From NCBI GenBank assembly GCA_947488865.1, contig CANLCB010000007.1, forward strand, positions 1-43,880: 43,880 nucleotides of DNA. The letters run 5' to 3'. Both the position numbers and the translations under genes were made by a program. Position 1 is the stretch's first letter. Each line of letters starts with the position of its first letter. This stretch comes from Deltaproteobacteria bacterium (GTDB lineage: Bacteria > Bdellovibrionota_C > UBA2361 > OMII01). Positions 17,243 to 26,393 of the stretch are shown piece after piece. The notes beneath the pieces are model-generated. The model was not told where the DNA came from. It saw only the letters and a program-made list of their open reading frames with translations, and searched no databases.

Positions 17243-18568
17243 CTACTCTCCTAGCGAATCTACAGCCGCCAGGAACGGATCTAAATACCGAGCTTGAAAC
17301 GAGAGCTGAAACGGTCGAGATGTCCCGGCCTTCATATCATGAACCCACAAAGTGTTATGCGGGATAAGCGGGATTCCGAGCTCCAGTAGCTTATCGTAGA
17401 GGACATCCTCACGAGGACCTTTTAAGACGGTGTAACAGCAGCCACTCTCGTCGGGGACGTATTGAGAATCCTTCAACACCTTCTCAAGAATGTCATTGGG
17501 GTCGCGCCCCCGATCTTTTGACAGCTCCATCTGCATGAGCGTTCCAGTGTCTTTGCGTCGAGTCAGTATCTCTTCAACGTCAGCCAACACCTCCCTTGGA
17601 TCCTCGCTAGCCGACAATCGCCGCTCAAAGTCGATCGCCTCATCGTACGCGAGCTTAGTCGAGGCGCGATCACTACCCTTTTCAAGAACGAGCCGAGCTC
17701 GAGCGTCTTCAGCGTAGAGCTTTCCTATAAGCCGACGAATAACTTCGTCGCACTCACTTCGCGGAAATTGGAGCAATTCAAAGACCCCCGGCGATAGCTC
17801 AGTGCATGAGCGCCACATGGCGCGCGCGATCTCTAACGACTCTTGGTAGCGCGTCATCAGCGGAACAAGCTGCGACGGGAGCTCTACGCCATTCCCCCAC
17901 TCAGTTATCAGCGATGTCACCGCCTCGATCGGGCGCGGCGGCGGGTCCTTCTCAGCCCCTCGCAACCACGGAAACGAGAGCGCCTGGATAGTTTCAAGAG
18001 CCTCAGACACCGACGAGAACAGCGGGTCCGTTACCGGACGCCCTTGCAAATCCGTCAACGCCATCCGTACGAGCCGCTGAACCCAGGGATCAGAGCACCC
18101 ACTGAGAGCATGCTGCACCTGCGAAAAGACCTTTACGTCTGGATCCGTTCGCTCCCCAAGTTTCACATCATCATCAACGAGAGATGGGAAGGCCTCTAGA
18201 GTCGCCCCCTCCAACGCGTACGCGCCAAGCATCACCGCCATCTGGCGCTTGTAAAGCGTGGCGTCTGTAAGTAACAACGCGTGACTACCTGGGCGAATAC
18301 CCCCCATAAACGAGTTCTCTCCGAACCCTTGCAAGGAGTTCAGGAACCCAACCTCATTCATGACCTTCAATTCAGGCGCGTTGCCCCGCTCGAGCAATAT
18401 CGTACGAAACACAGCGGCGGAGGTCACTACAGATGGTAGATTATCAACAAGCGAACCCCGCCCCAGAAGAACAAGAAGGGTATCAACTCGACCCAGCTCA
18501 AGCGGCGCCACCGGCCCACACAGCGCCTCAAATCGCAGATGAGTCGGATGGTGATACCCTCGCTCCAT
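17243..18568 (-). CDS. Conserved-looking protein of unknown function, 441 aa
   Basis: I do not recognise this protein. It is soluble, 441 residues, with no signal peptide or membrane helix. The N-terminal half is mixed alpha/beta with a stretch VDTLLVLLGRGSLVDNLPSV that resembles the opening of a nucleotide- or sugar-binding beta-alpha unit but has no complete P-loop. Residues around 250-370 are strongly charged and helical (Arg/Glu/Asp-rich). A late segment ESGCCYTVLKGPREDVLYDKL has a Cys pair, and the end is SFQARYLDPFLAAVDSLGE. ATG has AGG five bases upstream. It is the last gene of a run guaA, 68-aa gene, this gene, with only a few bases between them, so co-transcription with guaA is likely. 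That context alone does not define a function. Confidence 0.75.
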   Translation of the reverse strand: MERGYHHPTHLRFEALCGPVAPLELGRVDTLLVLLGRGSLVDNLPSVVTSAAVFRTILLERGNAPELKVMNEVGFLNSLQGFGENSFMGGIRPGSHALLLTDATLYKRQMAVMLGAYALEGATLEAFPSLVDDDVKLGERTDPDVKVFSQVQHALSGCSDPWVQRLVRMALTDLQGRPVTDPLFSSVSEALETIQALSFPWLRGAEKDPPPRPIEAVTSLITEWGNGVELPSQLVPLMTRYQESLEIARAMWRSCTELSPGVFELLQFPRSECDEVIRRLIGKLYAEDARARLVLEKGSDRASTKLAYDEAIDFERRLSASEDPREVLADVEEILTRRKDTGTLMQMELSKDRGRDPNDILEKVLKDSQYVPDESGCCYTVLKGPREDVLYDKLLELGIPLIPHNTLWVHDMKAGTSRPFQLSFQARYLDPFLAAVDSLGE

Positions 18569-18574
18569 CAGAGC

Positions 18575-18781
18575 CTATTGCCTCTTTTTAAGATGATCCG
18601 CTACCAATGCGCGCGCTTTCTCAAGCAGAGAAGTCTCACCGAAGCCAAACTCCGCGACGGAGATCTCTTCCCCGTCAACATCAATTCGCACTTCGAGACC
18701 CTCTCGAAACGGCCTTCTGATGAAGACCGCCTCAAACTCTCGACCATCGACCTCAAAGGTTTTCGTCCAAACCTCTTCCAT
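18575..18781 (-). CDS. Small acidic protein of unknown function, 68 aa
   Basis: This small protein of 68 residues fits tightly between guaA (12 bases away) and the 441-residue gene (6 bases away) on the same strand, which argues that it is real. The sequence predicts beta strands followed by a C-terminal helix (ETSLLEKARALVADHLKKR). Charged residues dominate, and there is no signal peptide, membrane segment or metal site. AAGAG about nine bases before ATG may serve as ribosome binding site. I do not recognise a family. Confidence 0.65.
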   Translation of the reverse strand: MEEVWTKTFEVDGREFEAVFIRRPFREGLEVRIDVDGEEISVAEFGFGETSLLEKARALVADHLKKRQ

Positions 18782-18793
18782 CGATCAAAGCTC

Positions 18794-20326
18794 TTACTCC
18801 CACTCAATGGTTGCCGGTGGCTTGCTGGAGATATCCATGACCACGCGGTTAACGCCCTTCACCTCGTTTACGATGCGATTGCTAACGCGTCGAAGAAGCG
18901 GCTCAGGAAGGAACGCCCAGTCGGCGGTCATTCCATCTTCGGAAGTTACGGCGCGAAGCGCGATGGTCTCGTCGTATGTGCGACCGTCACCCATCACTCC
19001 CACGCTACGTACAGGGAGAAGCACGGCGAAGGCCTGCCACAACCCCACGTACAACCCTTCAGCTCGAATCTCCTCAAGGAAGATATGATCAGCCTCTTGA
19101 AGGGTCTTAACGCGTTCTGGGGTAATCTCGCCAAGAATACGAACGGCGAGACCTGGTCCAGGGAACGGCTGTCGTTGCAGGATCTCAGTTGGCATATCCA
19201 ACTCGCGACCCAACACGCGAACCTCATCCTTGAACAACTCACGGAATGGCTCAATGAGAGAGAACTTTAAACGCTCCGGAAGACCGCCCACATTATGGTG
19301 AGTCTTGATGGTAGCCGATGGTCCACGAACCGATACACTCTCAATCACATCTGGATAGAGCGTCCCCTGCACGAGGTGCGTAACCCCCTCAAGGGACTTC
19401 GCGTGCTCCTCAAATACCTCGATGAAAACACGGCCAATAATCTTTCGCTTCTGCTCAGGGTCCGTAACGCCCCTAAGCTCTCCGAGGAATCGCTCTCGAG
19501 CGTCCACGAGCGTTACGTTGAGTTCAAGCTCCTTGAGGCGAGCCATTACGGACGCGGCCTCGCTCTTTCGCATCAATCCAGTGTCAACGAAGAAACAGTG
19601 AAGTCTCTCGCCCAAAGCTTTCGATACGAGAACGGCAGCAACTGTAGAATCGACGCCACCCGAGAGCGCGCAAATAGCTTGCGCCGGCGCTGGCACTTGC
19701 TCAGCGATACGCTTTACGCTCTGCTCAATAAAGTTACCAGGCGTCCAATCTGGAGCGCACTTCGCGATGTTGTATACGAAGTTCTTCAGAAGGGTCTTGC
19801 CTTCTGGGGTGTGAACCACTTCTGGATGGAACTGCAAAGCGTGTATTGGCTTCGATGTGTGGTAGATCGCCGCGATCGGCGCGCCACTGCTCGACGCCGA
19901 GCACGCGAACCCCGTAGGGAGTTTCTCAACGTGATCACCGTGACTCATCCACACCGCAAGACGCTCGCCTTTCTTCCAGTTCTCGAAAAGACCAGCCGAA
20001 GCCTCGACAGTTACGGTCGATGGACCGTACTCACGAGCGGCCCCTCGTCCAAGAGCTCCGCCACCGTGATGGGCGAGAAGCTGCATGCCGTAGCAAATAC
20101 CCAAGGTCGGAAGATTCGTATTAAGCCACGCCGTGTTGAAGGCGGGAGCGTCACTATCCGTCACGCTTGCGGGACCACCTGAAAGTATGAGCCCTTTAAC
20201 CTTTGAGAGATCAACAGTCGAAGGGTCGATAGTGCAAGGTCGTACCTCGCTGTACACATTAAACTCACGAACTCGGCGGGCGATGAGCTGGGTATATTGA
20301 GAACCGAAATCGAGGATGAGAATCAC
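18794..20326 (-). CDS. guaA: GMP synthase (glutamine-hydrolysing)
   Basis: This enzyme converts XMP, glutamine and ATP to GMP, the last step of guanine nucleotide synthesis. The class I amidotransferase domain shows SGGPASV, the nucleophile loop [11 protein letters not shown] and [14 protein letters not shown]. The PP-loop ATPase domain has [13 protein letters not shown]. The C-terminal dimerisation domain has [10 protein letters not shown] and ends with the invariant-type PPATIEWE. Length is close to the usual 510-525. The ORF track begins at GTG 20332, but a second in-frame GTG at 20326 has GGAG five bases upstream and gives the family start ([18 protein letters not shown]), so I choose it. 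The first GTG would have the GGAG touching its own codon. Two unknown genes follow closely and are likely co-transcribed. I found no purine riboswitch in the upstream spacer. Confidence 0.97.
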   Translation of the reverse strand: MILILDFGSQYTQLIARRVREFNVYSEVRPCTIDPSTVDLSKVKGLILSGGPASVTDSDAPAFNTAWLNTNLPTLGICYGMQLLAHHGGGALGRGAAREYGPSTVTVEASAGLFENWKKGERLAVWMSHGDHVEKLPTGFACSASSSGAPIAAIYHTSKPIHALQFHPEVVHTPEGKTLLKNFVYNIAKCAPDWTPGNFIEQSVKRIAEQVPAPAQAICALSGGVDSTVAAVLVSKALGERLHCFFVDTGLMRKSEAASVMARLKELELNVTLVDARERFLGELRGVTDPEQKRKIIGRVFIEVFEEHAKSLEGVTHLVQGTLYPDVIESVSVRGPSATIKTHHNVGGLPERLKFSLIEPFRELFKDEVRVLGRELDMPTEILQRQPFPGPGLAVRILGEITPERVKTLQEADHIFLEEIRAEGLYVGLWQAFAVLLPVRSVGVMGDGRTYDETIALRAVTSEDGMTADWAFLPEPLLRRVSNRIVNEVKGVNRVVMDISSKPPATIEWE

Positions 20327-20495
20327 AGGCACTCCGTCTAGTTTTAGAACTTCGTTTCCCTGAAAAGGATCAATCCTTTCGGGGGTACTTCATGCTTTCA
20401 TAGTTTCGCAAGGCTTAAGAACAAAGTACAGCTAATGGAGCCCGGTATTTCATACCGATAGCCCTATTAGACCCAATTTTTCGGACACCGAACCG

Positions 20496-21392
20496 ATGAA
20501 TCGACGCACGACCAGATTCGCACTCGCCCTCCTCTGCCTAGTTAGCCCCTTATCGGCCTCCAGGGCGGACTATATTCTCACCCGCGCCTCAGGGGTGTAC
20601 CAACACACCAACGGCTCTACAAAGGTTATTCTGGGCACTAAAAACGACGCTCAGGGACTCTTCATCGTCGACGGCCCCGCGATATCCCCTCAGGAATTTA
20701 ACCTCGAAACCATGAGTCCAGAGGGCGCTCGCCACGTCTTCATTAAGTTCGACGCGCAAGCTCAACCACCAACCTATTCAGAGATCATCATCAACGACAA
20801 AACGTACAAGGTCTCAGGAAATCTGACCTTGAGCGTCGGTCCCAAGACACTCGTGAGTGTCGACAACAACAACCCCTATTTGACGGTGGTTACCGAAGGT
20901 AGCCAAGCGAACGAAGCTCCTTCGATTCTCGGATTTTCCGGCCTCAATGAGATCGTGAAAGGAAGCGGCACGATGGCGACAGCTCTCGCCGCTAATCAAT
21001 TGAACGCTGACGTCGCCAAAGTGATTCGCCCTTACGCGGTCGAGAACAACGAACTCACCCTAAACGGCAAGCCGGTCACCAACTCACTCATCGGTACGTT
21101 TATCAAGCCCGAGAGCGAGTGCCTAAAACCTAACACCGTAATCCTCTTGGCGAACGAGATGACGAAGATTCAAACGGCAAAGAGCGAAGACGAGCGAATC
21201 AAACTCCTCGATCAGTCAATGAAAGACGCGAAGAAGAGCTCTCGGCTCCAAGAGAACCTCGTACTCAAAACAGATCCAAAATCCGTCATTCTCCTCGATA
21301 TACGAGAAAAGAACGTGCGAGAGATGCACGCCATCGCGCTCAAAGCTTCCAAGGAGAAGATTTGCGTTATCTCGGACCTCGGCGGGAAATAA
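20496..21392 (+). CDS. Secreted protein of unknown function, 298 aa
   Basis: This is probably an exported protein. Residues 1-24 form a signal peptide (MNRRTTRFALALLCLVSPLSASRADY) with basic start, hydrophobic core and a likely cleavage after SRA. The mature part is polar, about 270 residues, with alternating beta-rich segments (YILTRASGVYQ, VSGNLTLSVGPKTLVSVDNNN) in the first half and helical, Lys/Glu-rich segments in the second (TKIQTAKSEDERIKLLDQ). One pair of cysteines (SECLK and EKICVI) could form a disulfide. I do not recognise a family. It is alone on its strand, divergent from guaA with a 163-base spacer and convergent with der 16 bases downstream. There is no clear Shine-Dalgarno before ATG. 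Confidence 0.72.
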   Translation: MNRRTTRFALALLCLVSPLSASRADYILTRASGVYQHTNGSTKVILGTKNDAQGLFIVDGPAISPQEFNLETMSPEGARHVFIKFDAQAQPPTYSEIIINDKTYKVSGNLTLSVGPKTLVSVDNNNPYLTVVTEGSQANEAPSILGFSGLNEIVKGSGTMATALAANQLNADVAKVIRPYAVENNELTLNGKPVTNSLIGTFIKPESECLKPNTVILLANEMTKIQTAKSEDERIKLLDQSMKDAKKSSRLQENLVLKTDPKSVILLDIREKNVREMHAIALKASKEKICVISDLGGK

Positions 21393-21408
21393 TTCCCACC
21401 GAACGCGC

Positions 21409-22926
21409 CTACGCGGCCCGTCGACGCTGATTCGTGATTCGACTACGTCTGCGGAAGAGAATGCGAATGTCACATCCAGGGAACGGATGCACTTTGCGCA
21501 ATGAGTTCTTCAGATACCGCTCGTAGTTAAACCGCAATCGATCGGGGTGATTTACGAACACCGCGAACGTTGGTGGGTTTGTCGCTGCCTGCGTAGCGTA
21601 AAGAAGCTTAATCGGCATTCCACGATAGACCGGCGGCGGCTTAGAGAGAAACGCCTGAGTGAATATCTTGTTCACTTCAGCGGTTGAGAGGCGAATTTGG
21701 GACGCTTTGTCTACCTTCGTTACCTCATCAAACACCGCGAGACATCGCTGTCCCGTCAGAGCTGACACGAAGATAACTGGAGCGTAGGCCGCGAACTTGA
21801 ACACCTCTCGGATCGCTCTCCGGTACGCTTCGGCGATACGAGGATCTTTTTCGATCAAGTCCCACTTATTCACCACGATAACGAGAGCCTTACCCTTCTC
21901 ATGCGCGAGACCAACGATCCTCGCGTCCTGCTCCGTTGGCACTCCTTCCGAAGCATCCAACAAGAACACCGCCACATCGCTCTGAGCGAGAGAACGGAGA
22001 GTTCGAATGTTACTAAACCGCTCAACGGTATTGTCTCGTACCCCCGCCTTCTTACGAAGACCGGCGGTATCGACGATGTCAAATCGTTGACCGTTGCGGA
22101 CGAGTTCACTCTTGATACTGTCTCGCGTAGTGCCAGCGATAGGCGAGGTAATCATCCGCTCTTCACCGAGAAGTCTATTAACGAACGTGCTCTTTCCCAC
22201 GTTCGGCTTTCCGATAATCGCGATGTTGATAACACGATCGGGATTTTCATCGACGACAAGTGGAAACTCCGCAGGGAACTCACCTTCCACGCCTTCGACA
22301 CTATCGCTCGCCTCATCCTCACCACTCTCTCGTGTTGAATACGCGGCATCATCCTCGTTTGATTGCTCGTCAAAGCGCTCATCCTCACCATCGGCCAGCT
22401 CTTGCACCAGCTCAGAAGGGCCAACCAACTCTTCCATCTTGGCGAGAAGCTCTTTAATGCCTCGACGGTGCGCGGCGCTCAATGGAAGGATCTCATCGAG
22501 ACCAAGACCATACAACTCTGTAGCGGTCAGCGCGGAAGACGGCTTTTCGCACTTGTTCGCGATGTAGATAGTTGGCTTTTCCATCTGGCGGACAAGGTCT
22601 ACTACCTCATTATCGAGCGGGTGAAGCCCGTGCAATCCGTCAAATACCACAAGGATCAGATCGCTCTGCTTCATCGCGAGTTGAGTCTGGGCCTTGACCG
22701 CGTCGTGCAGCACAAGATCCTCCTCTCCGATAAGCGCTCCGGTATCGACAAGCGCGAACGGGAAGTCAAAGCGAGTAACGACTTCATAATACCGGTCGCG
22801 AGTAACTCCCGGTTGATCTTTGACGACCGCTTTACGACGACCAGCGAGGGCGTTAAAGAGAGTCGACTTTCCTACGTTTGTTCTTCCAACGATACAGATC
22901 GTCGGCAGTGCGTGTTGATTTCTCAT
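21409..22926 (-). CDS. der: Ribosome biogenesis GTPase Der (EngA)
   Basis: This is a double-GTPase needed for large ribosomal subunit assembly. Domain 1 has GRTNVGKS (14-21), VTRDR (41-45) and DTGAL (61). Domain 2 has GKPNVGKS (239-246), the G2 threonine in AGTTRDS, DTAGLRKK and NKWDLI. A C-terminal KH-like domain ends with a basic tail (RRRSRITNQRRRAA). Two odd points: the G4 motif of domain 1 reads NKCE (124-127) rather than NKxD, and the linker between the G domains is long and very acidic (about 172-230, for example DGEDERFDEQSNEDDAA). Total length is 505, slightly above the usual 440-490. It starts one base after the rnc stop, with GGAGGA upstream, so the two are translated from one mRNA. 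Confidence 0.96.
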   Translation of the reverse strand: MRNQHALPTICIVGRTNVGKSTLFNALAGRRKAVVKDQPGVTRDRYYEVVTRFDFPFALVDTGALIGEEDLVLHDAVKAQTQLAMKQSDLILVVFDGLHGLHPLDNEVVDLVRQMEKPTIYIANKCEKPSSALTATELYGLGLDEILPLSAAHRRGIKELLAKMEELVGPSELVQELADGEDERFDEQSNEDDAAYSTRESGEDEASDSVEGVEGEFPAEFPLVVDENPDRVINIAIIGKPNVGKSTFVNRLLGEERMITSPIAGTTRDSIKSELVRNGQRFDIVDTAGLRKKAGVRDNTVERFSNIRTLRSLAQSDVAVFLLDASEGVPTEQDARIVGLAHEKGKALVIVVNKWDLIEKDPRIAEAYRRAIREVFKFAAYAPVIFVSALTGQRCLAVFDEVTKVDKASQIRLSTAEVNKIFTQAFLSKPPPVYRGMPIKLLYATQAATNPPTFAVFVNHPDRLRFNYERYLKNSLRKVHPFPGCDIRILFRRRSRITNQRRRAA

Positions 22927-22927
22927 A

Positions 22928-23758
22928 CTATTCCTCCGACGCTCCTTGATCCGACGTCTCTACAACAGGCTCGGGAGCCACTAAAAATTTCGCGTCAATA
23001 TCATCCCCAGGCTTCAGGTGAAGCAGCGCCTCTTCAGCGGCGGCCTGCTGCGACGCTTTCTTAGTTGGACCACGACCACGTCCAACAACCTGACCATCGA
23101 CCTCAACTAACGAAACGAAAACGGGCTGATGCTCAGGCCCCTCGACACACTCAAGTCGATACACTGGAGCTTCACTGCCGGTCGCGTGCAACGCCTCCTG
23201 AAGCTCTGTTTTTGGATCGCGCGGAGTCACCGTCACGAGCCGCTCCCCGAGCAAGCGCTCAACACATTGACGAGCGATTTCGTATCCACCTTCACGGTAC
23301 AGAGCGCCCAGCACGGCCTCAAGAACGTCCGCCAGAATGGATGGACGATCAGCGCCACCAGAGGCGAGCTCGCCACGACTTAATCGAATAAACTTTCCGA
23401 GCCCTAACTCACGAGCGATCTCAGCTAGAGAAGTCGTGTTCACCAACGCGGCTCGCATCTTTGAAAGCTCACCCTCACGGGCTTCCGGATGGCGGTCAAG
23501 AAGAAGGTGGGCTACCGCGAGATCGAAGACCGCGTCACCGAGGAACTCCAACCGCTCATAGTCATTCTTCGCGCCACGAGCGTGAACTGAACGATGCGTC
23601 AACGCGCGCTCAAGCCATGCCTTATCCGTAAATGTAAATTGAAGTCGCTCTTCGATCTGATGGAAGTGCTCTTGCCCGAGGGGCTCGGCGACTGGGCGAC
23701 GTTTTTTGTTCTCATCGTCTCCGCTCTCGGCGGCGACCTTAAGGATTCCGAATCTCAT
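22928..23758 (-). CDS. rnc: Ribonuclease III
   Basis: This is a double-strand-specific endoribonuclease that processes rRNA and other structured RNAs. The RNase III signature is ERLEFLGDAVFDL (about residue 68 from this start), preceded by ALTHRSVHA and followed by EGELSKMRAALVN. The second acidic site is in DRPSILADVLEAVLGALY. A double-stranded RNA-binding domain begins near residue 188 (DPKTELQEALHA) and has the KKASQQAAAEEAL helix. Both ends are extended: about 25 polar residues come before the nuclease domain and about 20 acidic residues follow. I use ATG 23758 with GGAG nine bases upstream. GTG 23773 with GAGG eight bases upstream is an equal alternative. The gene is directly upstream of der. 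Confidence 0.95.
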   Translation of the reverse strand: MRFGILKVAAESGDDENKKRRPVAEPLGQEHFHQIEERLQFTFTDKAWLERALTHRSVHARGAKNDYERLEFLGDAVFDLAVAHLLLDRHPEAREGELSKMRAALVNTTSLAEIARELGLGKFIRLSRGELASGGADRPSILADVLEAVLGALYREGGYEIARQCVERLLGERLVTVTPRDPKTELQEALHATGSEAPVYRLECVEGPEHQPVFVSLVEVDGQVVGRGRGPTKKASQQAAAEEALLHLKPGDDIDAKFLVAPEPVVETSDQGASEE

Positions 23759-23963
23759 CTGTAAAGGCTCCACATTTGAAGCCTCACAATCACAAAAGTA
23801 GCCTACAGTGTACGATTACAATGGGCTCTCTTTGGTGATTGGAGGAATAAGTACAACGACCGATAGTGTACCTGGTGCTCCCGGTCTATTCAACCAAACC
23901 CAAGTATCTGTTATTCCAGAGTGTTTCAGCGGCGCCCCCTTGAGCGAAGACAGCAAGAGGCAT

Positions 23964-23986
23964 GTTTCCGTTCACGTGCACGAAAC
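23964..23986. repeat. Hexamer-periodic intergenic repeat, locus B (imperfect palindrome)
   Basis: In the 250-base spacer between mnmA and rnc a 23-base imperfect palindrome contains CCGTTCACGTGCACG with outer GTTTC/GAAAC arms. It shares the CGTNNACGT period with locus A (6035) and locus C (27231). A weaker candidate second arm (GTGTACCTGGTGCTCC) lies at about 23867-23882. The rest of the spacer shows no gene or clear terminator. Confidence 0.45.
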
Positions 23987-24026
23987 AACCCAGGGACAAG
24001 GGACTGCAAAGCCCCGAACGAGACTT

Positions 24027-25166
24027 TTACATTTTCGCGATCCGACCACCCGCGAGGAGCTCTTCGTTGTTAAGATCGTACACGACAGCGGCCTGCCCCG
24101 GAGACACCGCGGCCCATTCCTCGTGCCAAGAGAATTGGCACGTGTCTTTGTTAATCACTCGCATCCTTGCCCGCACACCCGAGTGCCGAGAGCGAACTTG
24201 CACGACGACTTCCTGCTCTATCCCCTCTTCACCCGCCTGAACTCGCTTAAGCAGCGTCGGGTTTACCCAGTGCATCTCGTTTACGACAAACCCTTCACGC
24301 TTCAGATCCTCGCGCGAACCAACGATCACTTTATTGGTCTGAGGATCGAGATCCACCACGTACACAGGCTCCGCGAGCCCTCCGATGTTAAGTCCCTTTC
24401 GCTGTCCTACCGTGAAGCGGTGAACGCCGTCATGCTCTCCGAGCTTCGTTCCATCCTTCAAAACGAAATCACCACGAGAGCGCCCCCCACCGATCTTTGT
24501 CACGAAATCCTGAACGCTGCCCGCGATGAAGCAGATATCCTGACTCTCAGGCTTGTCCGCTGTCACGAGACCAACCTCACGAGCGATCTCTCGAATCTGC
24601 GGCTTGGTGTAATCACCGATCGGAAAGAGCGTCTTACTGAGCTCATCCTGACGGCAGGAGTACAAGAAATAACTCTGATCTTTATCTCGGTCGACACCAC
24701 GCAAAAGGTGGTATCCTTCCTCGCTCTTCTTGATACGGGCGTAGTGACCCGTCGCCACATGAGAACATCCAAAGCTTAACGCCCGCTCTCGCAGCTCCCG
24801 AAACTTCACCTTGCTGTTACAATCGATACAGGGATTCGGGGTCATCCCCAACTGGTACGTCTCAACGAAACGATTGATAACCTCTCGCTCGAAGGTCTTC
24901 TCAAAATCCACAACGTAGAAAGGAATATCAAACATGGCCGCCACGCGACGTGCGTCGCAGAAATCGGCCGGAGAACAACAGGTTGCCCTACTGTTTTCAG
25001 CGGAGTTTTTCTTGTAATCCCACACCTGCATCGAGACGCCGACAAGCTGCGCTCCCGTTTTTGAGAGAAGGTACGCCGCCACGGAGGAGTCAACACCTCC
25101 TGACATCGCGACAACTATCGATGTTTGCTCTATTGAATCCGAGATCGCCTCAGCCGTATTTGTCAT
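24027..25166 (-). CDS. mnmA: tRNA-specific 2-thiouridylase MnmA
   Basis: This enzyme makes the 2-thiolation of U34 in tRNA-Lys, -Glu and -Gln, using ATP and sulfur passed from a cysteine desulfurase. The PP-loop is AMSGGVDSSVAAYLL (about 20-34). Catalytic cysteines are in TPNPCIDCNSKVKF and ESQDICFI, and GHYARI, the adenylate-binding DKDQSYFLY and FTVGQRKGL are all present. The C-terminal barrel ends with VVYDLNNEELLAGG. An insertion TCCSPADFCDA with three Cys after VGVSMQVWDY is typical of the longer MnmA form. At 379 residues the length is usual. GGGAG precedes ATG. The cysteine desulfurase gene ends 12 bases upstream, so the two form a sulfur-relay operon. No TusA-E or IscU gene is seen nearby. 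Confidence 0.97.
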   Translation of the reverse strand: MTNTAEAISDSIEQTSIVVAMSGGVDSSVAAYLLSKTGAQLVGVSMQVWDYKKNSAENSRATCCSPADFCDARRVAAMFDIPFYVVDFEKTFEREVINRFVETYQLGMTPNPCIDCNSKVKFRELRERALSFGCSHVATGHYARIKKSEEGYHLLRGVDRDKDQSYFLYSCRQDELSKTLFPIGDYTKPQIREIAREVGLVTADKPESQDICFIAGSVQDFVTKIGGGRSRGDFVLKDGTKLGEHDGVHRFTVGQRKGLNIGGLAEPVYVVDLDPQTNKVIVGSREDLKREGFVVNEMHWVNPTLLKRVQAGEEGIEQEVVVQVRSRHSGVRARMRVINKDTCQFSWHEEWAAVSPGQAAVVYDLNNEELLAGGRIAKM

Positions 25167-25178
25167 ATCACTCCCTCT

Positions 25179-26330
25179 CTACGCCGCCCGAGGCACAGAC
25201 CGCATCCTCGTCACCGCTTTGCTTAACGACGCTACGAGGCGCTCCACGCCAGCGTCATCACAATCCGCTCTAAAACTCACTCGAATCGTCGAGCGCGTGT
25301 GTTCCTCGTCAAATCCCATCGCCATAAGAACATGTGAGGGCTCGGGCTTACCGGAAGAGCACGCGGCACCTGATGAGATTAAGATTCTCTCCAAGTCCAT
25401 CGCTACAATGAGATCGTCGGCTCGAATGCCGGCGAGATACACGCTGGAGGTGTTGGGCAATCGCGAAACCGCGCGAGCGTGAAACTCTACATCCGACAAC
25501 TCTGCCGTGAGACGCGTCTCAAAAAGATCTCGAGTATGGCTCATTCGCGCGAAACGCTCACTCCCCTCTTTCTCAATCAGTTCAAGCGCCTTTCCAAAAA
25601 CGTTAATCCCGAGAACATTCTCGGTTCCGCCGCGCAGTTTACCTTCCTGAGCTCCGCCACGAATCAACGGCTCAAGCTCAAGACCGTGTCGAAGAACAAG
25701 AGCACCAACACCCGAGAGGCCCCCGATCTTGTGAGCGGAGAGCGTCATCGCGTCCACACCAAGCAAAGAGAACACGCACGGAATCTTTCCGAGCGCTTGC
25801 GCGGCATCGGTGTGCACAATCGCCTTAGGCGCAATCGTCCTCACAGCGGCGGCAATTTCTTGAATCGGATTAACACTCCCAACCTCGTTGTTTGCGAGCA
25901 TTATCGACACAAGAGCTGTTTCTGGCGTTACATGCCGCACAACACTCTCAACAGACACCAAGCCATCCCGCTCTGGCTGAACGAGAACAACAGAGCGTCC
26001 CTCTCTCTGATATTGAAGGACTGGAGCCAGCACGCACGGATGCTCAAGGGCTGAGGTAATGAGCCCCCCTCCACGCTGAGCCGCCCCCCGAATAACCATA
26101 TTGTTGGCCTCTGTGGCCCCGGAGGTAAACACAACCGTATCTGCCCCGCCGGCTCCCACCACCCGCCGCAGGGTTGCCCGGGCCTCCTCTATATCCGCCC
26201 TAGCCCGCTGCCCCCCTCGGTGGGTCGAGCTCGGATTACCTAAAGAATTCAGGCACGACGAGATAACCCCTCGAATTTGCTCATCGGGGGAATACGTAGC
26301 ATTAGCGTCGCAGTCCAAGATAGGGCGCAA
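25179..26330 (-). CDS. iscS: Cysteine desulfurase (IscS/NifS family)
   Basis: This PLP enzyme removes sulfur from cysteine and passes the persulfide to acceptors. It has CDANATYSPDEQ at the start, GNPSSTHRGGQ, FTSGATEANN, HTDAAQALGK, the PLP lysine in TLSAHKIGG (Lys201), RGGTEN, and a catalytic cysteine in the mobile loop SSGAACSSGKPEPSHVL (Cys324). Length is 383, typical of the IscS/NifS class. The start codon is TTG, supported by GAGG five bases upstream and by the family-matching N-terminus. The next gene on the strand is mnmA, so tRNA thiolation is the likely role, with Fe-S assembly also possible. The gene is divergent from the 90-residue orphan. Confidence 0.94.
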   Translation of the reverse strand: MRPILDCDANATYSPDEQIRGVISSCLNSLGNPSSTHRGGQRARADIEEARATLRRVVGAGGADTVVFTSGATEANNMVIRGAAQRGGGLITSALEHPCVLAPVLQYQREGRSVVLVQPERDGLVSVESVVRHVTPETALVSIMLANNEVGSVNPIQEIAAAVRTIAPKAIVHTDAAQALGKIPCVFSLLGVDAMTLSAHKIGGLSGVGALVLRHGLELEPLIRGGAQEGKLRGGTENVLGINVFGKALELIEKEGSERFARMSHTRDLFETRLTAELSDVEFHARAVSRLPNTSSVYLAGIRADDLIVAMDLERILISSGAACSSGKPEPSHVLMAMGFDEEHTRSTIRVSFRADCDDAGVERLVASLSKAVTRMRSVPRAA

Positions 26331-26356
26331 AAAAGCCTCACTTTGTACAGGGTACC

Positions 26357-26376
26357 GGGAGAATACCGATACTCCC
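26357..26376. repeat. Inverted repeat GGGAG(A)AT-ACCG-AT(A)CTCCC
   Basis: A 20-base inverted repeat with one A-A mismatch lies in the short divergent spacer between the cysteine desulfurase start (26330) and the orphan start (26394). It could be an operator controlling both genes or an mRNA leader hairpin. No regulator is known. Confidence 0.4.
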
Positions 26377-26393
26377 AGTGTGGTGAAGTTACA

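Noticed and set aside
19295-20182. 295-aa plus-strand ORF, with neighbour 18539-19270
   Set aside because: Both are antisense to guaA and the small downstream gene; Arg/Ser-rich shadow translations.
23808-24779. 323-aa plus-strand ORF
   Set aside because: It lies mostly antisense to mnmA, which has all its catalytic motifs; the part in the spacer has no start signal or family match.
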